A stretch of DNA of 64,000 nt from Cellvibrio sp. UBA7661 (GCA_002483365.1 DLHT01000018.1:326411-390410), one strand, 5' to 3'; shown: positions 26,944 through 36,285, counted from the first letter of the stretch. Translations and numbers: made by a program. Notes: generated by a model from the letters alone, not told the origin.

Positions 26944-27776
26944 GACACCACACCCGATCTACCGGCAACGGAAACCGATTCAACATTTGTCTTGAGTTCA
27001 TCGCTACGTATTATTTTTTCCAAAAAATGCCACAGAGAGGTGTAAGCCTCTACGCCTCGACCACCGGGATCAAATAAATGCGGTGGAACCCCCGCCTTAC
27101 TGGCATCGCGAAAACGAGTATCGACAGGAATGTGTCCAGGCCATGCCTGTTCGGGATAGTTATTACGGATACTGCGCAAACTGGTCACCGATGCCTGTGT
27201 GCGCCGATCAAACATAACCGGCACAATCGTATAACCCAATGCTTTTTTTCGCGAACGCGACATCATATTCAGTGTATTGACCATGCGCTCCAAACCTTTG
27301 AGTGCAAGGAATTCGGTTTGCACCGGAATGACAAGATACTGGCACGCTGCCAACGCGTTTACCATCAACACACCCAACAATGGAGGAGTATCAATTAGTA
27401 CATAATCATAATCGTCTGCGATATAAGCCAAAGCCCTGCTCAGCACCAATCCCATACCATCCTGCCCTATTGCCTGGCGCTCCAATGTCGCCAAGGCAGT
27501 AGTAGATGGGATTAAATGCAAGTTGGGATAGTCTGTTTCCACAATCAAACGACGGATTGAATCCCTGGACAGCTCTCTACGTTCCTGAAATAACGTATAA
27601 GTGCTAAGTGTTTGAGTGTCGGGATCCTGACGAAAATAAGTCGACAAAGATCCGTGAGGATCTATATCAAGCAATAGCACCCGCTTCCCGGATGCAGCAA
27701 TCAAGCCGCCGAGAGATACGCTGGTCGTGGTTTTACCCACTCCACCTTTTTGGTTTGCGATTGCCAGAACACGCAC
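26940..27776 (-). CDS. parC: ParA-like polar localisation ATPase ParC
   Basis: A 278-residue ParA/MinD-type ATPase with the deviant Walker A ANQKGGVGKTTTSVSLGG, switch LLDIDPHGSL and the YVLIDTPP Walker B region. In Vibrio and Pseudomonas the ParA homologue encoded with ParP (called ParC; PA1462) recruits chemotaxis arrays to the cell pole and passes them to daughters. It is not the chromosome-partition ParA, as no parB is adjacent. A sigma-54-like promoter lies 57 bp upstream at 27833-27847. The name must not be confused with topoisomerase IV parC. Confidence 0.9.
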   Translation of the reverse strand: MRVLAIANQKGGVGKTTTSVSLGGLIAASGKRVLLLDIDPHGSLSTYFRQDPDTQTLSTYTLFQERRELSRDSIRRLIVETDYPNLHLIPSTTALATLERQAIGQDGMGLVLSRALAYIADDYDYVLIDTPPLLGVLMVNALAACQYLVIPVQTEFLALKGLERMVNTLNMMSRSRKKALGYTIVPVMFDRRTQASVTSLRSIRNNYPEQAWPGHIPVDTRFRDASKAGVPPHLFDPGGRGVEAYTSLWHFLEKIIRSDELKTNVESVSVAGRSGVVS

Positions 27777-27832
27777 GATCTAATCCTCGCTGGCGTCAAA
27801 CACCAGACACTTCTAACATTAATCAGACCAAA

Positions 27833-27847
27833 GCAAGGTCTATGCCT
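27833..27847 (-). promoter_or_regulatory. Candidate sigma-54 promoter of parC-parP-cheW
   Basis: On the minus strand AGGCAT-AGACC-TTGC has the -24 GG and -12 GC at the right 10-base distance and matches TGGCAC-N5-TTGC at all but two positions. It would start transcription about 45 nt before the parC start codon. Confidence 0.5.
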
Positions 27848-27964
27848 ATTAGACCACATTCATTTTTAATTGGCTGGATGTTAATTATTGCCCAGTCAGC
27901 AGGAACTGCAAGCGGGCGTAATGTCGGATAAAAACTGAAAGGAAAAATAGATGCTACATACAAA

Positions 27965-28852
27965 TTATGGAGCCGGAGCTTGGGAGGAAGATTGCGCGGG
28001 AACCAAATTAGCTTTGGGTCGATCCATTTTGCGTTTGGCCACCATAATGGCCACACGCCGGTTTTGTGCTCGCCCCTGCTCGGTATCATTACTGGCAACG
28101 GGCTGATATTCGCCGTACCCCACCGCGGATAAGCGCTCAGGTGCAACCCCTTTGTTTGCGAGATATTTCACTATCGCACTGGCGCGAGCAGTGGATAGCT
28201 CCCAGTTAGTTGGATATTTAACGCTTTTAATAGGGATATTATCGGTAAAGCCTTCTACCTGAACCGGATTTGAGTAGTTTTTCAAAATTAACGCTATTTC
28301 ATCAAAAATCTGCTGGGCCTGTTCGCTCGTATCCGCGCTCCCGGATGAGAATAAAATGCTGTCTTTCAATTCAATTTGTAACCATAACTCATTGCTGGAT
28401 ACCTGAATCATTTGCTCATTAATGAGTGGGGCGAATTTTTCAGTTACAAGATCAGAAATTTGCGTTAACTCGTCACTCGTTTTCGGTTGTTCTGGTTGGG
28501 TTACGGCATCTGGCACCGATGAGGTTTGCTGGCTTTCTCCTGGATTGGTAACTACTGCCGACTCATCAGTAGGAGTTTCAGGGCTAACGGCCGTTTTCCC
28601 CAAGTCGATTGGCACAATGACATTATTGGAGGGTGCTGACTGGTCGTTCGGTTCAGCGTTAGTCTGAGTATCTTTAGGTTGGTTGAAAGCTTCGATGAAG
28701 GTATCTGACAGTACACGATACTTGCTGTCATTCACTTGGGATATGGAATACATCACCACAAAAAAAGCAAACAATAGTGTAATGAAGTCGGCATACGAAA
28801 TTAGCCAACGTTCTTGATTGACATGAACATCTTCCCGTCTTCGACGAACCAT
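27965..28852 (-). CDS. motD: Flagellar stator protein MotD (MotB family)
   Basis: MotD pairs with MotC as the second stator of polar flagella in Pseudomonas. The protein has one N-terminal membrane helix with the proton-binding Asp in ISYADFITLLFAFFVVMYS, a proline/threonine-rich linker, and a C-terminal OmpA-like peptidoglycan-binding domain (VEGFTDNIPI, NWELSTARASAIVKYL, RAQNRRVAIMV). The ATG at 28852 (MVRRRRED) matches family starts; an in-frame GTG at 28897 would add 15 residues and overlap motC. Coupled to motC. Confidence 0.93.
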   Translation of the reverse strand: MVRRRREDVHVNQERWLISYADFITLLFAFFVVMYSISQVNDSKYRVLSDTFIEAFNQPKDTQTNAEPNDQSAPSNNVIVPIDLGKTAVSPETPTDESAVVTNPGESQQTSSVPDAVTQPEQPKTSDELTQISDLVTEKFAPLINEQMIQVSSNELWLQIELKDSILFSSGSADTSEQAQQIFDEIALILKNYSNPVQVEGFTDNIPIKSVKYPTNWELSTARASAIVKYLANKGVAPERLSAVGYGEYQPVASNDTEQGRAQNRRVAIMVAKRKMDRPKANLVPAQSSSQAPAP

Positions 28853-28893
28853 AAGATCACAACTGTTACAGTTGGCAGGTTGCCCCTCTACAT

Positions 28894-29640
28894 TCACTGA
28901 GGATGCAAATAACCATTCAATTTCATTTCAATTGAACGTGGATTTTCACCATCAGCAATGGCGATAATCCCTTCAATAATTAACTCCCGATATTGGGAGT
29001 TTTCATTTACACACATACGCAGCTTGTTAGAGATAGGAATAAACACCAAATTCGCTAGCGCTACCCCATAAATAGTAGCAACAAACGCAATCGCAATTCC
29101 GGGCCCCAATGTTGCAGGATCAGCAAGATTATTCATCACATGAATCAAGCCCATCACGGCACCAATAATGCCAATCGTAGGTGCATAGCCACCCATTGAC
29201 TCGTAAAATTTAATCGCGTCAAAATCGCGCTGCTCATCCACAATTAAGTCTGTTTCCAAAATTCTTCGAATAACTTCAGGCTCGTTTCCATCCACTAATA
29301 ATTGCAGGCCTTTTTTTGCGAATTTATCTTTTTCACGCTCCGAAATTTCTTCCAATCCCAAAAGACCATCTTTGCGTGCAGCAGTAGCCCAGCGAACAAT
29401 GTTATGAATGCCCTGCTTAAAAGGAGCATAGGGAGGTTTAAATACCCAACTAATAATTTTCAGAGCGCGTCGCAAATTATTTTTCGAGGTTTGCAGCATG
29501 GCAGCACCTAAAGTACCGCCAATAACAATAAAAGCAGCCGGACCATTTACCAAGGTACCCAAACCACCGCCTTCTAAAAAATTTCCGCCGATAATTGCAG
29601 CAAAAGCAACAATGACACCGATAATGCTCAGCAAATCCAT
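28894..29640 (-). CDS. motC: Flagellar stator protein MotC (MotA family)
   Basis: A 248-residue MotA-family stator subunit with four membrane helices (two near residues 2-50, two near 150-205) and a cytoplasmic loop carrying charged residues for rotor contact. The GGYAPTIGIIGAVMGLIHVM segment and conserved Pro of helix 3-4 (ADPATLGPGIAIAF) are typical. It matches PA1460. Its start overlaps the cheB stop by one base (TAATG). It works with MotD as an H+-driven stator. Confidence 0.95.
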   Translation of the reverse strand: MDLLSIIGVIVAFAAIIGGNFLEGGGLGTLVNGPAAFIVIGGTLGAAMLQTSKNNLRRALKIISWVFKPPYAPFKQGIHNIVRWATAARKDGLLGLEEISEREKDKFAKKGLQLLVDGNEPEVIRRILETDLIVDEQRDFDAIKFYESMGGYAPTIGIIGAVMGLIHVMNNLADPATLGPGIAIAFVATIYGVALANLVFIPISNKLRMCVNENSQYRELIIEGIIAIADGENPRSIEMKLNGYLHPQ

Positions 29641-30773
29641 TACATTACCTCTCGCACCAATCGCGGCCCTATATCTTTCAAGCTGAGCACTTTATCGGTT
29701 AAACCCGCACGGGCTACAGCCATCGGCATACCATAAATGACACAACTCGCCTCATCTTGAGACCATAGAGCAGAACCCGCCTCTTTTAATAAACGTGCCC
29801 CATTGCAACCATCAGACCCCATGCCGGTTAGCACCACACCCAGAACTTTATCGCCATAAATATTGGCGGCAGAACCAAAGGTAATATCCAATGAAGGCTT
29901 ATAGTTAACCCGCTCATCGTCAGGCAACACACGCACTGACCCGCCATTACGCTTATCCAGCATCAATTGTTTACCACCAGGTGCAAGTAATGCCAAACCC
30001 GGTTGCAATTGATCACCATCGACAGCTTCGCGTACATTGATGTTGCATTGTTTATTCAAACGTTCAGCAAACGCTTTGGTAAAGTTTTCGGGCATGTGCT
30101 GCACCAGCACAATCGGCAATGGAAAATTTGCAGGCAATGTCACCAACACTTCTGCCAAAGCAACCGGCCCACCCGTAGATGCACCAATCACTAATAACTT
30201 AGGTTGTTTTTTTAAACGATACGTATCTTGTCCTGATGATTTTGTATCATCCACGAGCGACTGATGACGAGCCCCAAGCACAGGGGAGGCAGCTGATGAA
30301 GTTCGTATCGTTGAAGGTGAAACAGCAGGTTTGTTTTCAGCTGGCCTATCTGGCTGCGCAAATGGTTGACGCGCACTTGTGCCAGCTAGCGTCAATAGGC
30401 GCTCATGTAATTTCTTTTTAAGCGATTCAGAACTGCGCGATACTTCGGCGAAATCTTTGGGGATAAAATCAAGGGCACCCGCAGCCAACGCATCTAAAGT
30501 CACTTTAGCGCCTTCATACGTTAGCGAAGAAAACATTAAGATAGGCACTTTGCGATTTGCCATGATCAATTTGATCGCGGTGACACCATCCATCACCGGC
30601 ATTTCAAAATCCATGGTAATAATATCGGGCTTAAGCTCCGCTGCTTTTTCCACAGCTTCACGCCCATTACTGGCAATGCCGATGACTTTTAAATCCGGGT
30701 GCTCATTAATTATGTCTTTCAACCGATGCTGAAAGAAATTGGAATCATCAACCACTAATACCCGGACAGGCAT
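29640..30773 (-). CDS. cheB: Chemotaxis response regulator methylesterase CheB
   Basis: CheB removes methyl groups from receptors and deamidates Gln. The 377-residue protein has a receiver domain with phospho-acceptor Asp55 (ITMDFEMPVMDG), a variable linker, and a methylesterase domain with the catalytic triad Ser in IGASTGGP, His in LVQHMPENF and Asp in GMGSDGCNGA. It follows cheA by 80 bp and is coupled to motC. No cheR is in this window, so the methyltransferase is encoded elsewhere, as in Pseudomonas. Confidence 0.97.
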   Translation of the reverse strand: MPVRVLVVDDSNFFQHRLKDIINEHPDLKVIGIASNGREAVEKAAELKPDIITMDFEMPVMDGVTAIKLIMANRKVPILMFSSLTYEGAKVTLDALAAGALDFIPKDFAEVSRSSESLKKKLHERLLTLAGTSARQPFAQPDRPAENKPAVSPSTIRTSSAASPVLGARHQSLVDDTKSSGQDTYRLKKQPKLLVIGASTGGPVALAEVLVTLPANFPLPIVLVQHMPENFTKAFAERLNKQCNINVREAVDGDQLQPGLALLAPGGKQLMLDKRNGGSVRVLPDDERVNYKPSLDITFGSAANIYGDKVLGVVLTGMGSDGCNGARLLKEAGSALWSQDEASCVIYGMPMAVARAGLTDKVLSLKDIGPRLVREVM

Positions 30774-30853
30774 CTAACTTACTCCGCAGTCGAAACTGCT
30801 ATAAAAATTTTCGGTACACAACAGCTAAACACGCGCATGCAATGCTACTGCTG

Positions 30854-33178
30854 TTAACTATGCCCCCAGCTCGCAGAACCTTTGGCATAGCGGCGCAATA
30901 AACTAGGAATATCCAAAATCAACGCAATAGTGCCGTCACCTGTGATTGTTGCACCCGCCATACCAGGCGTACCTTGCAACATTTTCCCTAGCGGTTTTAT
31001 AACCACCTCTTCCTGGCCGATCAATTGATCCACCACAAAACCAACACGCCGGGTTCCAACGGTCACAATCACAACATGGGCATTGTCAGGACGCTCACCA
31101 TAAGCATTTTTTACCAACCAATCTTTCATATAAAACAGTGGAATCGCTTGGTCTCGAATGGCCACACAATCCTGCCCATCCACAATATGACTCTTGGTTA
31201 GATCCATATGGAAAATTTCATTTACGCTGACCAATGGAAATGCAAAAGTTTGCTGGCCCAGCATAAACATTAAGGTAGGCATAATCGCCAAGGTCAAAGG
31301 CACTTTGATGATAAAACGTGTACCTTTGCCCAACTCTGATTTAATTTCAACGGTGCCATTTAATTGAGTGATTTTGGTTTTCACCACATCCATCCCAACG
31401 CCACGACCAGATACGTCGGAAATTTCTTTTTTGGTGGAAAAACCCGGCGCAAAAATTAAATTGTACGCTTCTGTATCGGACAAACGATTCGCTGTATCTT
31501 CATCAAACAATCCTTTTTCAACAGCAATAGAACGCAACCTCACCGGATCCATACCAGCGCCGTCATCGCTAATAGACAAGAGAATGTGATCACCCTCCTG
31601 CTCTGCCGACAATATGACCTGCCCTAGACGCGGCTTACCATTTGCTTCACGAATATCAGGAAACTCAATACCATGATCAACTGAGTTTCGAACCAAATGC
31701 ACGAGCGGATCAGCAAGAGCTTCCACTAGATTTTTATCAAGATCGGTTTCTTCACCGACTAATTCAAGATTAATTTCTTTGCGTAAGCTTCGCGCCAGAT
31801 CGCGCACTACACGCGGAAAACGGCCAAATACTTTTTTGATCGGCTGCATCCGGGTTTTCATAACGGATGTTTGCAAATCAGCGGTCACAACATCCAGATT
31901 AGCAACCGCTTTGACCAAAGCTTCATTACTTGAACTATTTCCCAATCGCACCAGGCGATTGCGTACCAACACCAGCTCACCCACCATATTCATGATGTCA
32001 TCAAGGCGTTGGGTATCAACCCGCACCGTTGTCTCTACGGCAGGCGCATCTTTCTCAGCCACGGGCGCTGGCGCTGCAGCAGGAGTTGGCGCTTTTGGTG
32101 CTTCTACTTTTTTAGCCGCTACCGGTGCTGCCGGTTTTGCTGCAACAGGTTTAGTTTCTGCAGCGGGTTTAACAACAGGTGGAGGAGATGCCGTTGATGG
32201 AGCTGCAGCAGGCGAACTTACGCCGGGGCCTTTGCCCTTACCATGTAATTGATCAAGCAATGCATCAAATTCGTCATCGGTAATTAAATCGCCGCTTGCA
32301 CCTGGCACAGCCGGAGCTGGTGTTGGATTGGAGGCAGCTGGAGCTGTAGCAGCAACACCAGGTCCGTTTCCTTTACCATGCAACTGATCCAGTAATGCCT
32401 CAAATTCATCTTCAGTAATTTCATCGCTACCGCCAGCACTTACGGCCGGTGCTGGTGCTGCAGACACTGATGGAGCTTCCAGCACTGTGCCGTCTGGAAC
32501 GCCAGGTCCCTTGCCCTTACCATGCAGCTGGTCGAGCAAAGCTTCAAATTCATCTTCTGAAATTTCATCGCTGCCAGTTGTTACTGCAGTAATTGCCGCA
32601 GGAGCAGCTGAGATTGATTCAGTGGCAGAAGCCGCCGATGCAGTATTGGCACCGGCAATAGCATCCAACAATTGTTCAAATTCCGCATCGGTAATATCAC
32701 CACTGGGAGATTCTTCTGTTACAGGCGCAGCGGGAATTTCCTCTACTGTTTCTACATAGACCTCCGTAGGCTCTGCTTCATGTAAATCCTCACAGGAAAC
32801 CAAACGCTCAAGCGCAGTAATTAGTGAAGGATCTACCGGTGGCAACTCTTCACGTTGTGATACCAATTCAAATTGCTGGTTAACCATATCTAACGCTTGC
32901 AGTACTACATCCATTAATTCGGATGTGACTGTGCGTTTGCCATTGCGCAAAATATCGAAAAGATTTTCAGTGACGTGACAGCACTCCACCATAGGTGTCA
33001 GCGCCAAAAAACCTGCACCACCTTTTACAGTATGAAAACCGCGAAAGATTGCATTGAGCAAGTCTTTATCTTCAGGGCGCTGCTCCAGGTCAACCAACTG
33101 CTGGCTTAGGCGTTCCAGGATTTCTCCCGCCTCTACCAGAAAATCCTGGAGAATATCCTCGTCATCACCAAAACTCAT
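30854..33178 (-). CDS. cheA: Chemotaxis histidine kinase CheA
   Basis: The 774-residue kinase has an N-terminal Hpt (P1) domain with His49 in FRGFHTVKGGAGF, a long low-complexity linker (about 135-380), dimerisation P3 (RLDDIMNMVGELVLVRNRL), the HATPase P4 (LVHLVRNSVDHGIEFP; ISDDGAGMD; GRGVGMDVV) and a CheW-like P5. A classical P2 domain is not evident. The linker carries three near-identical copies and one degenerate copy of an acidic, leucine-rich peptide (see separate entry), a place equivalent to the LID region to which ParP docks. It phosphorylates CheY and CheB encoded beside it. Confidence 0.97.
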   Translation of the reverse strand: MSFGDDEDILQDFLVEAGEILERLSQQLVDLEQRPEDKDLLNAIFRGFHTVKGGAGFLALTPMVECCHVTENLFDILRNGKRTVTSELMDVVLQALDMVNQQFELVSQREELPPVDPSLITALERLVSCEDLHEAEPTEVYVETVEEIPAAPVTEESPSGDITDAEFEQLLDAIAGANTASAASATESISAAPAAITAVTTGSDEISEDEFEALLDQLHGKGKGPGVPDGTVLEAPSVSAAPAPAVSAGGSDEITEDEFEALLDQLHGKGNGPGVAATAPAASNPTPAPAVPGASGDLITDDEFDALLDQLHGKGKGPGVSSPAAAPSTASPPPVVKPAAETKPVAAKPAAPVAAKKVEAPKAPTPAAAPAPVAEKDAPAVETTVRVDTQRLDDIMNMVGELVLVRNRLVRLGNSSSNEALVKAVANLDVVTADLQTSVMKTRMQPIKKVFGRFPRVVRDLARSLRKEINLELVGEETDLDKNLVEALADPLVHLVRNSVDHGIEFPDIREANGKPRLGQVILSAEQEGDHILLSISDDGAGMDPVRLRSIAVEKGLFDEDTANRLSDTEAYNLIFAPGFSTKKEISDVSGRGVGMDVVKTKITQLNGTVEIKSELGKGTRFIIKVPLTLAIMPTLMFMLGQQTFAFPLVSVNEIFHMDLTKSHIVDGQDCVAIRDQAIPLFYMKDWLVKNAYGERPDNAHVVIVTVGTRRVGFVVDQLIGQEEVVIKPLGKMLQGTPGMAGATITGDGTIALILDIPSLLRRYAKGSASWGHS
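32219..32701 (-). repeat. Three and a half copies of a 25-residue peptide in the CheA linker
   Basis: The CheA linker contains DEFEALLDQLHGKGxGPGV-type units at residues 203-227, 251-275 and 296-320, each led by D-(E/L)-I-(S/T)-(E/D), with a degenerate copy (GDITDAEFEQLLDAIAG) at 160-176. Alanine/proline-rich spacers of about 20 residues separate them. The copies differ at DNA level mostly by synonymous changes, so they are maintained at protein level. They probably form amphipathic docking helices. Confidence 0.9.
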
Positions 33179-33204
33179 TCAACATTCCTCGCGTATATCG
33201 CTTG

Positions 33205-34008
33205 TTAGAATCCAAGGCTCGACAACAAATCATCAACGTCGTCTTGACCGGACACTACATCTGCACGCTCTTTATTAATTTGTGGACCTTCAGCTTCAGT
33301 TTTCCGCTTTTGCATAATTTCCATGTCGTGCGCGATAGTTTCACTATCACTGCTAAGCCCGGTAATTTCTTCAACTTGACCAGCAATACGCACAAGGCTT
33401 ACCAAATCTTTTTCAACATCGTTGATCAGACCAATCACGCGCTTCAATACTTGCCCAGTCAAATCCTGAAAGCCTTGTTCCAGAACAATATCTTGTAAAT
33501 TTTTACTCAGCTGCTCGGTTCCAGTCACCATTTGCCCTAGAAAACCATCCATTCGCTCATAGAGTTGGCGAAATTCATTTGCATCCATTTCGCGTCGTTT
33601 CAAGCGCGCCCACTCAGTGCGCAAACTACTCGCTTCCTGACCGAGATTCATTGCAATAGGGGCAGCTTCATCAACCATATCCATGGTTTTCTCTGCTGCT
33701 TTTTGGGTAAGCTCTATTACATAATTCAAACGGTTTGAAGCATCATGAATATCGGAGTTTTCAATCTTGGGCGGCTCTTTAGTAAGATCCGCATCAACAT
33801 TAAAGTTGACAATGGCATTGTGCAGCCCACGTGTTAGGCGCCCTACTGATTGAAAGATATGGCGATCACGCGATTGGGTGATAGATTGAATCAACACTGA
33901 TGCGTCTTCAAATTGATTACTCTGTAATTTTTCAGTAAGCAACTTAGCGCATTCTTTCAATTCGATAACAAATGCTTCGTTGGAAGATGTTTGAAGTTCT
34001 GATGCCAT
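33205..34008 (-). CDS. cheZ: Protein phosphatase CheZ
   Basis: CheZ dephosphorylates CheY-P. The 267-residue all-helical protein holds the active-site region IVLEQGFQDLTGQVLKRVIGL, with the conserved Asp and Gln, and the C-terminal CheY-binding peptide VDDLLSSLGF. Length is similar to PA1457. It lies 34 bp after cheY and 26 bp before cheA. Confidence 0.96.
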   Translation of the reverse strand: MASELQTSSNEAFVIELKECAKLLTEKLQSNQFEDASVLIQSITQSRDRHIFQSVGRLTRGLHNAIVNFNVDADLTKEPPKIENSDIHDASNRLNYVIELTQKAAEKTMDMVDEAAPIAMNLGQEASSLRTEWARLKRREMDANEFRQLYERMDGFLGQMVTGTEQLSKNLQDIVLEQGFQDLTGQVLKRVIGLINDVEKDLVSLVRIAGQVEEITGLSSDSETIAHDMEIMQKRKTEAEGPQINKERADVVSGQDDVDDLLSSLGF

Positions 34009-34042
34009 GGCAACGCCTTATTTATTATTTGATCGGCACGAA

Positions 34043-34414
34043 TTAACCAACGCGATCAAAAATTTTCTCAATTTTTTCCTTGAGCGCTTGTGCGGTAAAT
34101 GGTTTTACAACATAGCCATTTACACCCGCTTGCGCCGCCTCAATAATCTGATCGCGTTTGGCTTCAGCAGTTACCATCAACACCGGAAGAGTGCGCAATT
34201 TTTCATCCGCACGTACGGCTTTAAGCAAATCAATACCTGTCATGCCAGGCATGTTCCAGTCAGTGACCAAAAATTGAAAATCACCGCTTTTCAACATTGG
34301 CAGTGCTGTTACGCCATCATCTGCTTCATGGGTATTGGAAAACCCCAAATCCCGCAGCAAGTTTTTAATAATCCGTCGCATTGTTGAAAAGTCATCAACA
34401 ATTAAGATTTTCAT
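34043..34414 (-). CDS. cheY: Chemotaxis response regulator CheY
   Basis: A single receiver domain of 123 residues that, when phosphorylated at Asp52 (LVTDWNMPGMTG), binds FliM and reverses the motor. The acidic pocket (VDDFS), Thr (VTAEA) and Lys (YVVKPFTAQ) of the switch are intact. The ATG at 34414 matches Pseudomonas CheY; an in-frame GTG at 34438 has a GGAGG but lies inside the N-terminal coding and is less likely. It follows fliA by about 210 bp. Confidence 0.97.
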   Translation of the reverse strand: MKILIVDDFSTMRRIIKNLLRDLGFSNTHEADDGVTALPMLKSGDFQFLVTDWNMPGMTGIDLLKAVRADEKLRTLPVLMVTAEAKRDQIIEAAQAGVNGYVVKPFTAQALKEKIEKIFDRVG

Positions 34415-34625
34415 ATTCTTATCCAACGCAACCTCCACACACCCTTACGGGATTTTCGTTTAATCATAGTCTAGTAGGAGTTGAAACTTCGGCCAGCTCC
34501 GGCACGGAAATCCTCAACTTTTAATTTGAATAATAGCCCAAATCGCTGAAAACACAGAGTATTTACCCAGCCCGGTCACTACTGGAGGTGCTCTTACATC
34601 AATTTGCTCAACTTTTAAACAGATG

Positions 34626-35369
34626 TCAGGCTGATTGCCATCCAACCAGTTTATTACGCAAACGCGCAGCTGCCTGACTATGGATCTGGCTGACGCGCGA
34701 TTCACTAACCCCCAACACCAAGCCTATCTCTTTCAGGTTGAGCTCCTGGTCGTAATACAGTGCCAACACCATCCGTTCACGCTCAGGCAATTGCGCTATC
34801 GCTTTGACCAGAGCGGATTTCATGCCGTCCCGCTGAAGGCCATCGAGCGGGCTTGCAAAAGCACTGCTGTGTTCAGTCGCATCGATATTGCTGTCTTCTT
34901 CGCCAAAGGTTTCTTCGTAGCTGAACAAACGGCTGCCATTAGAGTCTTGCAACATCTCAAAATATTCGTTGAGGCTCACTCCCAGTTCAGCAGCAACTTC
35001 GCTATCGCTTGCATCGCGGCCTGTGCGCGCTTCTACTGCGGCGACCGCTTGGGAAATACGGCGGGCATTGCGATGCACGGAACGTGGCACCCAATCGCCA
35101 CGGCGCATTTCATCCACAATAGCGCCACGGATACGGATTCCTGCATAGGTTTCAAAACTGGCACCACGGGAGGCATCGTACTTTTGGGAGGCTTCGATCA
35201 GGCCAATCATTCCGGCCTGGATAAGATCATCTACCTGCACGCTGGCAGGCATACGCAACATCATGTGATAAGCGATGCGTTTTACCAAAGGCGCATAGTC
35301 TTCGATATTAATGTGTGCATCGCATAATGCTTTTTTATCGTACATGGCTAGACCATTGACTGCGACCAT
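34626..35369 (-). CDS. fliA: RNA polymerase sigma factor FliA (sigma-28)
   Basis: FliA directs late flagellar and chemotaxis genes. The 247-residue protein has region 2 (YAPLVKRIAYHM, VDDLIQAGMIGLIEA, SFETYAGIRIRGAIVDEMRRGDW) and region 4 (ERMVLALYYDQELNLKEIGLVLGVSESRVSQ). It lies 91 bp after fleN in the order flhA-flhF-fleN-fliA, as in Pseudomonas. No flgM is in this window. Confidence 0.97.
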   Translation of the reverse strand: MVAVNGLAMYDKKALCDAHINIEDYAPLVKRIAYHMMLRMPASVQVDDLIQAGMIGLIEASQKYDASRGASFETYAGIRIRGAIVDEMRRGDWVPRSVHRNARRISQAVAAVEARTGRDASDSEVAAELGVSLNEYFEMLQDSNGSRLFSYEETFGEEDSNIDATEHSSAFASPLDGLQRDGMKSALVKAIAQLPERERMVLALYYDQELNLKEIGLVLGVSESRVSQIHSQAAARLRNKLVGWQSA

Positions 35370-35460
35370 TGAGCACCTTCTTTTTTACAACAATACGGTG
35401 TTTTTCCAACAGCCTTGTGGCACAACCTTTTTGATCCACAGAGTTCGCTTGCATTATCAA

Positions 35461-36285
35461 TCAGCGTGAATTTGCTGCTTGTAACAAGCGTTCTACAAAA
35501 AATTCCAAGCGCCCGGTCGGTGAATTGGGCAACGGCCATTTATCGACTGCTTGCGCTAACGCACGGATTGCAATGGACGCTTTTGATGATGGAGCAAACT
35601 CCAACAAGGCCTTTTGCTTTTGCACCGCTTTGCGAACATTTTCATCAAAAGGAATTTGGCCAACAAACTGCAAAGTGACATCCAAAAAACGGTCACACAC
35701 GGTGTTGAGTTTGTTAAACATATTCAGGCCTTCCTGTGGGGTGCGCGTCATATTGGCGACCACACGGAAACGCTGCATTCCGTATTCTTTATTTAATAAT
35801 TTAATCAGCGCATAAGAGTCAGTAATTGATGATGGCTCATCGCACACAACAATGATGACTTCATTCGCTGCACGCACAAAACTGACGACGGTATCGGAAA
35901 TACCGGCGGCGGTATCTATCACCAGAATATCGACTTGATCAGAAAGCTCATTGAAGGCATTGATCAGACCGGCGTGCTCAGCTGAACTCAATTCAGCCAT
36001 GCGTTGTACACCAGATGAGGCAGGAACAATTTTCATACCTGCTGGCCCGGTGACCAAAACGTCCGCCAGGGTATGGGTACCTGCAAGCACATCTGCCAAC
36101 GTATGGGTGGCGCGAATCCCTAACAGAACATCGACATTGGCGAGCCCGAGGTCTGCATCCAATAACACCACGCGACGGCGTAATTCTGCCAATGCAATGC
36201 TCAGGTTGACGGAAATATTACTCTTACCTACCCCGCCTTTACCGCCGGACACAGCGATCACTTGTACTGGTCGCACTTGGCTCAT
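35461..36285 (-). CDS. fleN: Flagellar number regulator FleN (FlhG), MinD-like ATPase
   Basis: FleN binds FleQ to limit flagellar gene expression and keeps flagella to one per pole. The 274-residue ATPase has the deviant Walker A SGGKGGVGKSNISVN, LLDADLGLANVDVLLG and VIDTAAGISD. An eight-residue stretch THTLADVL occurs twice (residues 60-67 and 70-77) where homologues have one. It lies between flhF and fliA, with 173 bp before it. Confidence 0.95.
   Translation of the reverse strand: MSQVRPVQVIAVSGGKGGVGKSNISVNLSIALAELRRRVVLLDADLGLANVDVLLGIRATHTLADVLAGTHTLADVLVTGPAGMKIVPASSGVQRMAELSSAEHAGLINAFNELSDQVDILVIDTAAGISDTVVSFVRAANEVIIVVCDEPSSITDSYALIKLLNKEYGMQRFRVVANMTRTPQEGLNMFNKLNTVCDRFLDVTLQFVGQIPFDENVRKAVQKQKALLEFAPSSKASIAIRALAQAVDKWPLPNSPTGRLEFFVERLLQAANSR

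Noticed and set aside
28859..28871. Palindrome AACTGTTACAGTT in the start of motD
   Set aside because: It lies in the motC-motD junction, is short and is likely chance within constrained sequence.
32040..32230. Ala/Pro/Lys-rich stretch in cheA as a possible frameshift or foreign insert
   Set aside because: The frame is open throughout and such linkers before P3 are common in CheA of this group.
34635..35327. Long plus-strand open frame of 230 codons opposite fliA
   Set aside because: It is the antisense shadow of a well-defined sigma factor gene and its protein has no domain.
35418..35432. TGGCAC on the plus strand between fliA and fleN
   Set aside because: No GC at the -12 position and it points against all nearby genes.
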